Shown: in pieces, positions 37,301 through 45,089 of the stretch | How the letters are laid out: every line of letters starts with the position of its first letter | How positions within the stretch are numbered: the stretch's first letter is position 1 | From: an uncultured Bacteroidota bacterium | Lineage (GTDB): Bacteria > Bacteroidota > Bacteroidia > Chitinophagales > Chitinophagaceae | DNA: 64,000 nt | Assembly (NCBI GenBank): GCA_903865435.1 | Contig: CAIPJS010000042.1 | Location: 1-64,000, forward strand | Reading direction: 5' to 3' | The notes under the pieces: model-generated | The model's database searches: none | Seen by the model: only the letters and a program-made list of their open reading frames with translations | What the model was told of the DNA's origin: nothing | Program-made: the position numbers and the translations under genes

Positions 37301-37321
37301 GAACAATCAACAATTAAATAA
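34316..37321 (+). CDS. Large exported TPR-repeat protein
   Basis: A 1001-residue periplasmic protein. A signal peptide covers residues 1-24 (ending LSFGQ). The rest is almost entirely helical TPR or TPR-like repeats of 34-36 residues; clear copies contain ALNGFKIASANNAYASL, AITTLDKFIENYPKSEF, ALQNFRELYTNYPKSIE and AAQGFSKYLNLFPTGKY. The late repeats resemble those of YbgF/CpoB and BamD (spacing with TNYPKS or LFPTGKY). No enzymatic motif is visible, so it is probably a scaffold in the periplasm. It leads a tight four-gene run, and the beta-barrel gene follows seven bases after its stop. Confidence 0.87.
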   Translation: MRFIIRSISFLTLFTLPSFLSFGQNGQIHHPLNGLFEQGVQALKQGDTIAAFQKIQSAYTFSPNQEDINYYYFSLSLILDKPNAANATEKWLSENNNKIYTSKINFLLGKYYFKKQDDDKALSAFAQVHIEELANTEIIEMNYFKGYLAFKKGDWAKAEGLLGSVRQIKECPYYTNANYYAGFIALQKKDFTLALNGFKIASANNAYASLTPFYMSQIYYFMGEVNAAMEQCEAAIKLPGQFYNLQLQQLMGHLLFEKKAYLKAIPYLSFYVKNNTHPDKQDVYQLSYCYFQNEQWENAIDGFKSLTSIEDSLGQNSMYLLGTSYLKVNDKNGAKNAFLLCATKSENLVQKEIALFNYGKLSAELKEYGNAITTLDKFIENYPKSEFITEAKSLWVSALALNNNYEQAFDTYNTIEQPSLDLLKLYPVILYGRATMYLNEGQVEKGYALLYQLLHIPYNYKVLPSTLFWLGELSYKMGRIQDATDYLEKFLLTPVEIGEIGILHAKYTLGYCYLKAGAYPNAYTNFAAITNSIPASNADKYQKDAFVRAADCQMMLKQMKQSLESYQEIIDLGWTYRDYATLQKAIVLGGMNKPKDKLNILSNFDIKFPNSTYINDARMELADTYINQENFQDAIAPLAKITIDKTAMSYFPQAYYKLGLVYFNLNKNDAALQNFRELYTNYPKSIETDNAIEFIRNIFIEDQKPEMFVQFMNEFGKPLSFSEQDSLIYRASTIKYEQNKYTEAAQGFSKYLNLFPTGKYQLDANNLVAEINYSQQHYDTAAFYFARVAEQAPNKFAERASLLAARLNYFNFKQYDLAEKYFTILNNIAIQQENKTEATKGLLRCAYKSGKWNESAKVANMILEDKLSATDDIEMANMSLYHQSLINKDTLLAIQMLSKILKNGHSLISAEAHFELAQLYLFQGKLALAEKTAFEMIKKQAAYEYWMTKAYILLGDIYVAQKDNFNAIATYKSVAENASIGELKAVAAEKLKLLNEQSTIK

Positions 37322-37328
37322 AAAACTT

Positions 37329-39170
37329 ATGAACCATTTCTTTAAATATTGCCTTTTATTTTTAACACTGATATTTGTTTCGGTGGGTGGAGAAGCGCAA
37401 AAAAAGCTAACCAAGAAAAATAAAGCCACTGTTTCAAAAACAGCAGTTGCTAAAAAGAAAAGAAATAGTAAAAAAAATACGAAAAAGAAAAAGGGTCATT
37501 TAAATAATATTGATCGAGTAATTTTTAAAGATGAAGTGCCACAAGCTACAAGCCAAGCTAAAACTTTAAAATTAGACACTGTTCCAGAAAAAGTGGTCAA
37601 TATATTGTCTGCATTTAAACCACAGTTAAAAAATGTTGCCAAAATAAGTTTTACATCTGCTACTGCGCAAAGCGATACGACTACTTTACAAATGAATTAT
37701 CAAGTGCCTAGCCAAAACTTGTCTTTTCAATACCAGCCAGTTGCCTTGGTGCCTAGAACTTACAAATTATTGCCAACTGAAATTTATAACAATCTAGCAA
37801 GTTTAAAATTTGGATATGGGAATTATGCCCGCTACCTCATCGACTTCAATACAACACTTACTGACAATGCTTCTAATATTCATTCTATTTCCTTATTCAA
37901 TGAACAATCTCAAGGTGCTTTACACTTGCAAACCACTAAAGATTTTGGAATTAAATACATAAGTGATATCCAGGTTGGCGAACAAAGTCATTTGCACACT
38001 CAAATATTTTACCAAAACAGTCAACGGTATCGATATGGATTGGTGGACGATGCTACTAATTTACCTAATTCAAACTTTGAACAAAGCTTTTCTCATATGG
38101 GTGGGGCTTTTAAATGGGTCAATTCAAATGATAAAAGTTTATTTTCTTTAATTAGTCCTATTGTTAAAATTGAACATTTTACCGGAACAGAGAATGCGAA
38201 AAATACTTGGTTTGAAATTTACAATCCACTATTTATTAAATTTGAAAATAATGTAAAATTCAATTTTAATTTCTCCTATAATTTTAATGAATACCAATTA
38301 GCAACTGGGAATAAAGTTGACAATGGCATTTTAAATATGGAACCTTCCTTAGAATTTATCAGATGGGCAACCAATTTTAAACTAGGTGCAAGTTCCAACA
38401 TTACAAATGGCGTTTATACCTTTAATCCGGCGCTGGATTTTAGAAAAAAACTTGCCGATACCACCATAACTTTATTGGGAGGATGGCATACTATTTTAAC
38501 CAATAATCAATATACTATGTTGGCTACGATCAATCCTTGGATTGCAGCACCAACAGATATGAAAATTACCACTCAAGAAAAGAAAAATTTTGGTGTTGAA
38601 ATTAACGCTTCTAAAAATCTTAAATATGGTATTGGATTGTCCTTAAATGATTATAGAAATTTACCTTTATTCAATCGGATTTTAAATAATGATAAAATTC
38701 TAGCATTCAATACTACACAATCTGGCTTAAAATACAAATCAATTTTTGAATATAGAGCCATTACCATCGAGCTGGAGGGAAATCTAAGGTATCAATTCAG
38801 TGATAAATTATTGTTCCAAAATAATTTCAAATACATTCAATTTAATTCAATAAAAGAAAATGACAAACCTTGGGGCATCCTTCCTTTAGAATTGAATTCG
38901 GCTTTAAGTTGGACGCCTAATAAAAAATGGACATTAGATGGGGGATTCAATTATTGGACGGGTGCAGCACTTTCCAATAGCAAAAATCTCCCTGTAGATC
39001 TAAGCAATAGTTTGGTTTTGAATGCAGGATTAACCTATCAATGGACGCCATCTTGGAAAGCATGGTTTAAAGCAGATAATTTATTAGACAAACCCTACCA
39101 ACGATGGGCAGATTATCCTTCTTTAGGCTTACAATTAATTACAGGCGTTGTATATTCGTTTCATAAATAA
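37329..39170 (+). CDS. Plugless outer-membrane beta-barrel with polybasic N-terminus
   Basis: A 613-residue exported protein. A signal peptide occupies about 1-24 (ending GGEAQ). Residues 25-55 are extraordinarily basic, with 15 Lys and one Arg in 31 positions. From about 130 the pattern is amphipathic beta strands to the end. The C-terminal segment (FKADNLLDKPYQRWADYPSLG, then ITGVVYSF) is typical of the last strands of TonB-dependent receptors, but there is no plug, no TonB box and no carboxypeptidase-like domain. The ATG at 37329 is chosen because the ATG at 37299 lies inside the TPR gene and spoils the signal peptide. Function is unknown. Confidence 0.8.
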   Translation: MNHFFKYCLLFLTLIFVSVGGEAQKKLTKKNKATVSKTAVAKKKRNSKKNTKKKKGHLNNIDRVIFKDEVPQATSQAKTLKLDTVPEKVVNILSAFKPQLKNVAKISFTSATAQSDTTTLQMNYQVPSQNLSFQYQPVALVPRTYKLLPTEIYNNLASLKFGYGNYARYLIDFNTTLTDNASNIHSISLFNEQSQGALHLQTTKDFGIKYISDIQVGEQSHLHTQIFYQNSQRYRYGLVDDATNLPNSNFEQSFSHMGGAFKWVNSNDKSLFSLISPIVKIEHFTGTENAKNTWFEIYNPLFIKFENNVKFNFNFSYNFNEYQLATGNKVDNGILNMEPSLEFIRWATNFKLGASSNITNGVYTFNPALDFRKKLADTTITLLGGWHTILTNNQYTMLATINPWIAAPTDMKITTQEKKNFGVEINASKNLKYGIGLSLNDYRNLPLFNRILNNDKILAFNTTQSGLKYKSIFEYRAITIELEGNLRYQFSDKLLFQNNFKYIQFNSIKENDKPWGILPLELNSALSWTPNKKWTLDGGFNYWTGAALSNSKNLPVDLSNSLVLNAGLTYQWTPSWKAWFKADNLLDKPYQRWADYPSLGLQLITGVVYSFHK

Positions 39171-39173
39171 TTT

Positions 39174-39665
39174 ATGTTAAAAGTTCTAACTCAATATTTT
39201 GCTAAAAATGGCCAATTGGTCTTACCTAATATTGGCTGGGTTCATTTAGAAAAGCAAGAGGCAACTTGGGTTGATGATGTTTTAATAGCGCCTAGAGAAT
39301 CAATTGTATTAGATGCATCCTTAACAAAGCCTGATAAATTGTTTTACCATTACTTAGCCGATCAGTTAGAAATTTCTTATGAACAAGCTGTGGTTCAATT
39401 AGATCAATACATACAATCTGTTTTTGAAAATGAAGATGCTATTTTACCTCTCGGTAAATTTGGTTCGATATCAAAAACAGCTGTTGATTACATTTGGACT
39501 TCTTCATACAATTCAAGTGTTTATTTAAAGGAAATCCAAATAACACCTCTCGAAAATAGAGTGAATGTGGAACTTACAAATGTTCCCCAAAAAGACAATT
39601 GGTATATCTGGGCCATTGTACTTTCTATGATTGCCCTTATTGCCATCTTATACAAAACGCTTTAA
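39174..39665 (+). CDS. HU-CCDC81-type domain protein with C-terminal membrane anchor
   Basis: A 163-residue protein. Residues about 1-80 and 85-135 look like the two HU-like domains of the bacterial CCDC81 group (NGQLVLPNIGWVHL near residue 12, DAILPLGKFGSIS near 88). A single transmembrane helix lies at 143-160 (WYIWAIVLSMIALIAILY), and the protein stops three residues later. Described HU-CCDC81 proteins continue across the membrane into a peptidoglycan-binding SPOR domain, which is absent here. The orientation should place the HU domains in the cytoplasm. It lies three bases after the barrel gene. Confidence 0.7.
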   Translation: MLKVLTQYFAKNGQLVLPNIGWVHLEKQEATWVDDVLIAPRESIVLDASLTKPDKLFYHYLADQLEISYEQAVVQLDQYIQSVFENEDAILPLGKFGSISKTAVDYIWTSSYNSSVYLKEIQITPLENRVNVELTNVPQKDNWYIWAIVLSMIALIAILYKTL

Positions 39666-39666
39666 G

Positions 39667-40584
39667 ATGCCTAATTTGAATAAAAAATTTGCCCCTTGTC
39701 CTATTTGTAATCAAGAGGATATTGCTTTTTTAATACACAGTAAAGATTATTCTTTAACGCGTGAAAGTTTTCAAATTATTCAATGTGCACATTGTAATTT
39801 AAAATATACCGACCCCATTCCGAATATAGAAGACATTGCCCCTTATTATAATTTTCCATCCTATATTTCTCATACAGATGATAAAAATGGTTTAATCAAT
39901 AAATTATACCATAAAGTAAGGATTCACACGCTCCATACTAAAACCAATTGGGTTCAATCTTTATTTACTGGGTATAAGGGTCAATTATTAGAAGTAGGGG
40001 CTGGAACGGGCGCTTTTGCCCACGCAATGACTAAAAAAGGTTGGAATGTAAGTGCTTTAGAGCCTGATGCTGCATCAAGAGCAAGGGCCTTCACTAATTA
40101 TAACATACAAATTGATCCCATTGAATCACTTTTCAATTTAGAAGAAAATAAATTTGATGTGATCACGCTTTGGCATGTTTTGGAACATGTACACGATTTG
40201 AATGGGTACTTACGTGCTTTTTATAAGCTATTGAAGCCCAATGGAAGATTAATTATTGCTGTACCCAATTATACCAGTTATGATGCTCAATTTTATAAAA
40301 AATACTGGGCTGCGTATGATGTCCCAAGACATTTGTATCATTTTACACCTAGCTCCATGGAATTTTTAGCTAAAAAATACAAAATGGAACTGGTGAGCAT
40401 TACTCCCATGTGGTTTGATAGCTACTATGTAAGTTTATTAAGTGAAAGGTATAAAAAAACAGGAATTTTTGGAATGATCCGTGCTGGAATCATTGCGAGT
40501 ATTTCCAACTTGGTTGCACTAAAAAATAATAAGCGCACCAGCTCGGTTATTTATGAATTAAAAAAGAAAACAACAGTGTTTTAG
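39667..40584 (+). CDS. Class I SAM-dependent methyltransferase with zinc ribbon
   Basis: A 305-residue enzyme. A rubredoxin-like zinc ribbon is formed by Cys11, Cys14, Cys40 and Cys43 (CPIC and CAHC). The SAM site is LLEVGAGTGAFAHAM (about 102-116), followed by ALEPDAASRARA and the post-site ITLWHVLEHVHDLNGYL, with AVPNYTSYD further on. This arrangement is common in methyltransferases that act on sugars or small molecules (Methyltransf_23 type). It starts one base after the HU gene stop; the ATG at 39667 is preferred to an upstream ATG at 39631 that lies inside the previous gene. Substrate unknown. Confidence 0.85.
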   Translation: MPNLNKKFAPCPICNQEDIAFLIHSKDYSLTRESFQIIQCAHCNLKYTDPIPNIEDIAPYYNFPSYISHTDDKNGLINKLYHKVRIHTLHTKTNWVQSLFTGYKGQLLEVGAGTGAFAHAMTKKGWNVSALEPDAASRARAFTNYNIQIDPIESLFNLEENKFDVITLWHVLEHVHDLNGYLRAFYKLLKPNGRLIIAVPNYTSYDAQFYKKYWAAYDVPRHLYHFTPSSMEFLAKKYKMELVSITPMWFDSYYVSLLSERYKKTGIFGMIRAGIIASISNLVALKNNKRTSSVIYELKKKTTVF

Positions 40585-40587
40585 TAA

Positions 40588-41403
40588 TTACTTTATTTTT
40601 AGCTCTACCAATACTGGCCAACATTTTCCAGTGATAAAAAAAGTATTTGAACTAGGTTTATAAGCAATGCCATTTAAAACATACCCACCATCTACTGTCA
40701 ATGGATCATATTTCACTCCAGCTTGTGCTAATAAATTACTAAAATCTACTGTATTGCTTATCAATCCAGTATTTAGATCAATCACTACAATGCTATTGCG
40801 TCCATAAATATTTGCATACAACTTACCATTAACAAATTCCAATTCATTGATATTGCTAACATAACCGAAATTATTATATACGCCTAATGTTTTTTTAATA
40901 GCAAAAGTAATAGGATCTACAAAATAGATATTGCTTTCGCCAGTTGAAACAATCAATGCTGTGTCATTATGTGTTAAGCCCCAACCCTCATAAGGCCAAT
41001 ACAATTCTTTTTCTTTGGCCAAAGTTTTGGCATTGTATACATATACCTTATGTGTTTTCCAAGTCAATTGATAAATTTTCCCATTAAATAGGGTAGCCCC
41101 CTCACCAAATTCAACAGGAGGTAATTTTACTTTTGTTCCGATTTGTTTTTGATTGGAATCCAAGATATGTAAAATACTTTTTCCTTCAAGGCCAGTACTT
41201 TCAATAATTCTATTTCCATCCCATTCTAAGCCTTGCGTATAAGCGCTGGTATCATGTGGCAATACTTTTACAATTTCATACTCTAAATTGGTAGGTGCTG
41301 CAATGGCGTTGGCATTGTTGTTGGCACCTTCATTGTTATTGCTATTACAAGAAGTTAACAATACAGTAGCGATTAATAATAATGTAACAATGAATTTAAA
41401 CAT
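40588..41403 (-). CDS. Glutaminyl-peptide cyclotransferase, plant-type, lipoprotein
   Basis: Converts N-terminal glutamine of secreted proteins to pyroglutamate. The lipobox LLTSC at about 15-19 marks it as an exported lipoprotein. The beta-propeller body shows the family signatures YTQGLEWDGNRIIESTGLEG, FGEGATLFNGKIYQLTWK and LEFVNGKLYANIYGRNSI. The 271-residue length is usual. Bacteroidota carry this enzyme because signal-peptidase cleavage often exposes Gln; several exported proteins in this window also end their signal peptides before Gln. It is convergent with the methyltransferase gene, three bases apart. Confidence 0.88.
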   Translation of the reverse strand: MFKFIVTLLLIATVLLTSCNSNNNEGANNNANAIAAPTNLEYEIVKVLPHDTSAYTQGLEWDGNRIIESTGLEGKSILHILDSNQKQIGTKVKLPPVEFGEGATLFNGKIYQLTWKTHKVYVYNAKTLAKEKELYWPYEGWGLTHNDTALIVSTGESNIYFVDPITFAIKKTLGVYNNFGYVSNINELEFVNGKLYANIYGRNSIVVIDLNTGLISNTVDFSNLLAQAGVKYDPLTVDGGYVLNGIAYKPSSNTFFITGKCWPVLVELKIK

Positions 41404-41416
41404 ACAAAAGCATTAA

Positions 41417-42514
41417 TTATACATTAAATCTAAAATGCATCACATCGCCATCTTTCACCAAATATTCTTTTCCCTCAATTCTTAATTTACCGTTCTCTCT
41501 GCAAGCGGCTTCACTTTTGAATTTGATAAAATCATCAAAAGCAATTACTTCGGCCTTAATAAAACCCTTTTCAAAATCGGTATGTATCACGCTGGCCGCC
41601 TGAGGTGCTTTCCAGCCTTTCTCAATGGTCCAGGCACGCACTTCTTGTACACCTGCAGTAAAATAAGTTTCTAAATTTAATAATTTATACGCCGATTGAA
41701 TCAATCTATTCAAAGCGGGTTCCTTCATTTGATATTCTTCCATAAACAAAGCTTTATCAGCAGGATCTTCTAATTCTGCAATTTCTGCTTCGATATTATT
41801 GCACATAATAATTACTTCGGCACCTTCTGCTTTGGCCATGGCCGCCAATAGTTCTGAATATTTATTGCCCGTATGCATCGATTTTTCATCTACATTGGCC
41901 ACATACATCACAGGTTTTTCAGTCAATAAAAAACTATCTGCAATGGCTAGAGCATCTTCTTTAGACAAATTCAAAGATCGAATGCTTTTGCCTTGTTCTA
42001 AATGAGCTTTGCATTTTATTAATACTTCCAATTCTACTTTTGCTTTTGGATCGGTCTTCGCCATTTTCTCGCAACGTTGAATTTTTTTATCTACACTGTC
42101 CAAATCTTTTAATTGCAATTCGGTCTCTATAATTTCTTTGTCTCCAATAGGATGAATGACCCCTTCTTCTCTTAATACATTTTCGTCTTCGAAACATCTA
42201 ATTACATGAATGATGGCACTTACCTCTCTAATATTGGCTAAAAACTTATTGCCAAGTCCTTCTCCTTTACTAGCCCCTTTTACCAAACCAGCAATGTCCA
42301 CAATTTCCAATTGGGTAGGGACAATTCTTTGTGGAATGATTAAATCGGCCAATTGTTGCATTCTATGATCGGGTACATCTACCAAACCAACATTGGGTTC
42401 AATAGTACAAAAACGATAATTGCTTGCTTGTGCTTTTGCACTATTGCTTACTGCATTAAATAAAGTTGATTTCCCAACATTTGGTAATCCCACGATGCCT
42501 GCCTGTAAAGCCAT
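41417..42514 (-). CDS. ychF: Redox-regulated ATPase/GTPase YchF (OLA1)
   Basis: Obg-family P-loop NTPase that associates with ribosomes and prefers ATP. The P-loop is GLPNVGKS (about 8-15), the switch II region is DIAGLVKGASKGEGLGNKFL, and the specificity motif is in the NVDE segment. A coiled-coil insertion lies at about 130-200, and a TGS domain ends the protein (about 280-364). The ATG at 42514 gives the conserved MALQAGIVGLPNVGKST start (365 residues). The frame open to 42559 begins upstream of the consensus promoter at 42537-42544 and is rejected. Confidence 0.95.
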   Translation of the reverse strand: MALQAGIVGLPNVGKSTLFNAVSNSAKAQASNYRFCTIEPNVGLVDVPDHRMQQLADLIIPQRIVPTQLEIVDIAGLVKGASKGEGLGNKFLANIREVSAIIHVIRCFEDENVLREEGVIHPIGDKEIIETELQLKDLDSVDKKIQRCEKMAKTDPKAKVELEVLIKCKAHLEQGKSIRSLNLSKEDALAIADSFLLTEKPVMYVANVDEKSMHTGNKYSELLAAMAKAEGAEVIIMCNNIEAEIAELEDPADKALFMEEYQMKEPALNRLIQSAYKLLNLETYFTAGVQEVRAWTIEKGWKAPQAASVIHTDFEKGFIKAEVIAFDDFIKFKSEAACRENGKLRIEGKEYLVKDGDVMHFRFNV

Positions 42515-42536
42515 AAATTGTGTTGTTTTAAGAGCG

Positions 42537-42544
42537 CAAAAATA
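42537..42544 (-). promoter_or_regulatory. Promoter -7 element of ychF
   Basis: On the minus strand TATTTTTG exactly matches TAnnTTTG, 22 bases before the ATG at 42514. Confidence 0.6.
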
Positions 42545-42592
42545 CAATTCTAATCCCAAAATGGGCTATATTAGTAGCACAAACAATAGAAT

Positions 42593-43825
42593 ATGGCTTT
42601 GAATGTTATTTGGATGGCTTTTTTTGTGATTGCATTTGTAATTGCCTTGTTTAAATTGATCCTTTTAGGCGATACCAGCATCTTTAAGCTCTTAGCAGAT
42701 GGAATTTTTGATTCAGCTAAATCTTCGGTAATGGATGTCGCATTTCCTTTAGCAGGTACCATGGTCTTCTTTTTAGGTTTAATGAATATTGCAGAAAAAG
42801 CAGGGGCCATTCAAAAATTGGCTAAATGGATGAATCCTTTTTTAAGTAGGTTGTTCCCAGGGGTACCTGCCAATCATCCAGCCATGGGCCATATGGTGAT
42901 GAATTTTAGTGCGAATATGCTTGGTTTAGACAATGCTGCCACTCCATTTGGTTTAAAAGCCATGGAAAGCCTCCAAACCTTGAATCCTGAAAAAGAAAAA
43001 GCAACCAATGCACAGATTATGTTTTTGGTATTGCACACCAGTGGACTCACCATTATTCCTTTGACCATTATTTCCTATCGATTGGCTGCTGGTTCCCAAG
43101 ATGCCACCAGCATATTTATACCTTGTGTTTTAGCAACCATTGGTACCACATTGGCTTCTATTATTATGGTAGGTTGGTATCAAAAATTAAAATGGGACAA
43201 AGTATTGATAGGATGGTTATTGGGATTGGTTATTTTATTGGTAGGTGTGATGATGGGTGTAAGCACATTGTCAACAACAAATAAAGAAGTTTTTTCGAAA
43301 GTAGTGGGCAATGGTTTATTAATGGTGATTATTATTGGTATTATAGTAGGAGGTGCTTATAAAAAGATTTCTGTATTTGATGCATTTATTGAAGGTGCTA
43401 AAAATGGATTTGATGTGATTGTAAAAATCATACCCTATTTGGTGGCCATGTTAGTTGCTATTCGCGTTTTTAGAGACAGTGGTGCCATGGGTTATATCAT
43501 TAATGGGTTTACTTATTTAATTCAATTGACTGGAATGAATACCGACTTTATTGGAGCCTTACCTGTAGCCATTATGAAACCTTTGAGTGGGAGTGGATCC
43601 AGAGGAATGATGTTGGACATTTTTCAAAATCAAGGGCCTGATTCTTTTGTAGGAAAACTAGCATCTATTTTTCAAGGCTCTGCAGATACTACTTTTTATA
43701 TCATTGCATTGTACTTTGGTAGTGTGGGCATTAAAAAAATTAGATATGCTTTATGGGCAGGAATTTTTGCAGATTTGATAGGCGTAGTAATTGCCATTTT
43801 AATTGGCTATGTTTTTTTTAGATAA
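42593..43825 (+). CDS. SpmA-SpmB fusion membrane protein (nucleoside-recognition domains)
   Basis: A 410-residue integral membrane protein that joins the equivalents of Bacillus SpmA (about 1-190) and SpmB (about 230-410). The SpmA half shows FFLGLMNIAEKAGA and MNFSANMLGLDNAATPFG; the SpmB half shows IIPYLVAMLVAIRVFRDSG and KPLSGSGSRGMMLDI. Both are Gate-type nucleoside-recognition domains. In Firmicutes they are spore-maturation proteins, but no sporulation gene is present here and Bacteroidota do not sporulate, so the role is probably transport. It diverges from ychF. Confidence 0.9.
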   Translation: MALNVIWMAFFVIAFVIALFKLILLGDTSIFKLLADGIFDSAKSSVMDVAFPLAGTMVFFLGLMNIAEKAGAIQKLAKWMNPFLSRLFPGVPANHPAMGHMVMNFSANMLGLDNAATPFGLKAMESLQTLNPEKEKATNAQIMFLVLHTSGLTIIPLTIISYRLAAGSQDATSIFIPCVLATIGTTLASIIMVGWYQKLKWDKVLIGWLLGLVILLVGVMMGVSTLSTTNKEVFSKVVGNGLLMVIIIGIIVGGAYKKISVFDAFIEGAKNGFDVIVKIIPYLVAMLVAIRVFRDSGAMGYIINGFTYLIQLTGMNTDFIGALPVAIMKPLSGSGSRGMMLDIFQNQGPDSFVGKLASIFQGSADTTFYIIALYFGSVGIKKIRYALWAGIFADLIGVVIAILIGYVFFR

Positions 43826-43826
43826 C

Positions 43827-44237
43827 TTATTTTCCTTCACTCATCTTCATGACTTCTTTCCACTCTTTATCTGTGACAGGTTGTACAGACAATCGACCTA
43901 ATTTTACCAAAGCCATATTGGCCAAATTGGTATTGGCTTTTACATCTGATAATTTAACTGGATATTTTAATTTTTGATGGGGTGCAAAATCTACGGCCAA
44001 CCAAGCTGTTTCTTCGGTGGTAGGATCTTGATAAGCTTCTTTAATTACTTTGGCAATACCAACAATCTCCATGCCTTCATTGCTATGGTACCAAAAAGCT
44101 AGATCACCTTTTTTCATGGATCTTAAATTATTACGCGCTCCATAATTTCTTACGCCATCCCAAAAAGTTTTCTTATCCTTATTGAATTGATCCCAAGAAT
44201 ATTTAAAAGGTTCTGATTTGATTAACCAATAAGCCAT
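43827..44237 (-). CDS. EVE-domain protein
   Basis: A 136-residue PUA-like EVE domain protein. The characteristic start is AYWLIKSEPFKYSWDQF, followed by WDGVRNYGARNNLRSMKKGDLAFWYHSNEG and IVGIAKVIKEAYQDPT. EVE domains bind modified bases in DNA or RNA; no partner is fused or adjacent here. The reading frame is open further upstream, but starting at 44237 avoids a long overlap with the lutA-like gene and gives the standard N-terminus. It lies 32 bases downstream of that gene on the same strand. Confidence 0.9.
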   Translation of the reverse strand: MAYWLIKSEPFKYSWDQFNKDKKTFWDGVRNYGARNNLRSMKKGDLAFWYHSNEGMEIVGIAKVIKEAYQDPTTEETAWLAVDFAPHQKLKYPVKLSDVKANTNLANMALVKLGRLSVQPVTDKEWKEVMKMSEGK

Positions 44238-44269
44238 AAGAATAGGGAGGTTTTTAAAAATTTTGAAAA

Positions 44270-44989
44270 CTAGTATCCACTTGCCAATACATCGGCTAAA
44301 TGCATCACTTTTAATTGTTGCCCATTGAATTTTAATCGGCCTTCGATATGCATTAAGCAACTTAAATCAGTACTTATTAAATACTCCGCTTCGGTTTGAA
44401 TGGCATTTTGAATTTTTTGATCGGCCATAGCAACACTAATGGTATCAAATTTAACTGCAAAACTTCCACCAAAACCACAACAGGTTTCCGTTTCATTCAT
44501 TTCAATTAATTCTAATCCTTTTACTGCAGCCAATAAATCGCGGGGTTCTTTTTTAATATTGCATTCTCTTAAACCTGCGCAACTATCATGATAAGTTGCT
44601 TTGCCTTCGAACTGTGCCCCTAAATCTGTTATGTTTAAAATTTTTACTAAAAATTCAGATAACTCAAACATACGCGTGGCCACTTTTTTAGCTGGACTTT
44701 GAAAAGCATTGTTTTCAAATATCTTTCCATAATTGTTCCTTACAAAACCTGTGCAACTTGCGCTAGGGCTTACAATATAATCGGTACCATAAAAGTCTTG
44801 TACAAATTTGGTACAAACATCTTTTGATTCACTCCAAAATCCAGCATTGAATGCAGGTTGACCACAACAGGTTTGTTTGTCGTTGTATTTTACTATACAT
44901 CCCGCTTTCTCCAATACTTTAATGGTATTGTAAGCAGCTGTAGGATACAATTGATCCATAAAACAAGGGATAAATAGCTGAACGGTCAT
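44270..44989 (-). CDS. LutA/YkgE-like iron-sulfur protein (CCG domain)
   Basis: A 239-residue protein with two cysteine-rich CCG domains: QTCCGQPAFNAG (about 41-52) and ETCCGFGGSFAVK (about 172-184), with intermediate cysteines in PSASCTGFVR and DSCAGLRECN. It resembles LutA, one of three proteins for L-lactate oxidation to pyruvate, and heterodisulfide-reductase-type subunits. LutB and LutC are not next to it in this window, so the pathway is unconfirmed. It is followed by the EVE gene. Confidence 0.87.
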   Translation of the reverse strand: MTVQLFIPCFMDQLYPTAAYNTIKVLEKAGCIVKYNDKQTCCGQPAFNAGFWSESKDVCTKFVQDFYGTDYIVSPSASCTGFVRNNYGKIFENNAFQSPAKKVATRMFELSEFLVKILNITDLGAQFEGKATYHDSCAGLRECNIKKEPRDLLAAVKGLELIEMNETETCCGFGGSFAVKFDTISVAMADQKIQNAIQTEAEYLISTDLSCLMHIEGRLKFNGQQLKVMHLADVLASGY

Positions 44990-45031
44990 GGCTCAAAAAT
45001 AAGATTTGTGGTTTAAAAAAGCACTTAAATT

Positions 45032-45070
45032 AAAAAGGCATTCTCCACATTTGGTGGAGAATGCCTTTTT
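45032..45070. terminator. Strong bidirectional-type hairpin terminator
   Basis: A 17-bp perfect stem at 45032-45048 and 45054-45070 around a five-base ATTTG loop, with T runs on both strands. It ends the minus-strand transcript of the YfgM-like and pdhA genes and insulates the LutA-like gene. Confidence 0.85.
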
Positions 45071-45089
45071 ACGATGTTAAAGGGTCAGA

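Noticed and set aside
42515-42559. Upstream 15-codon extension of ychF
   Set aside because: Begins upstream of the TATTTTTG promoter at 42537-42544, and the family start is MALQAG at 42514.
42593-43825. SpmA-SpmB protein as a sign of sporulation
   Set aside because: Fused SpmAB is widespread in non-sporulating Bacteroidota, and no other sporulation gene is present.
44238-44360. 41-codon N-terminal extension of the EVE protein
   Set aside because: Overlaps the end of the LutA-like gene by 91 bases and precedes the standard EVE start AYWLIKSEPF.
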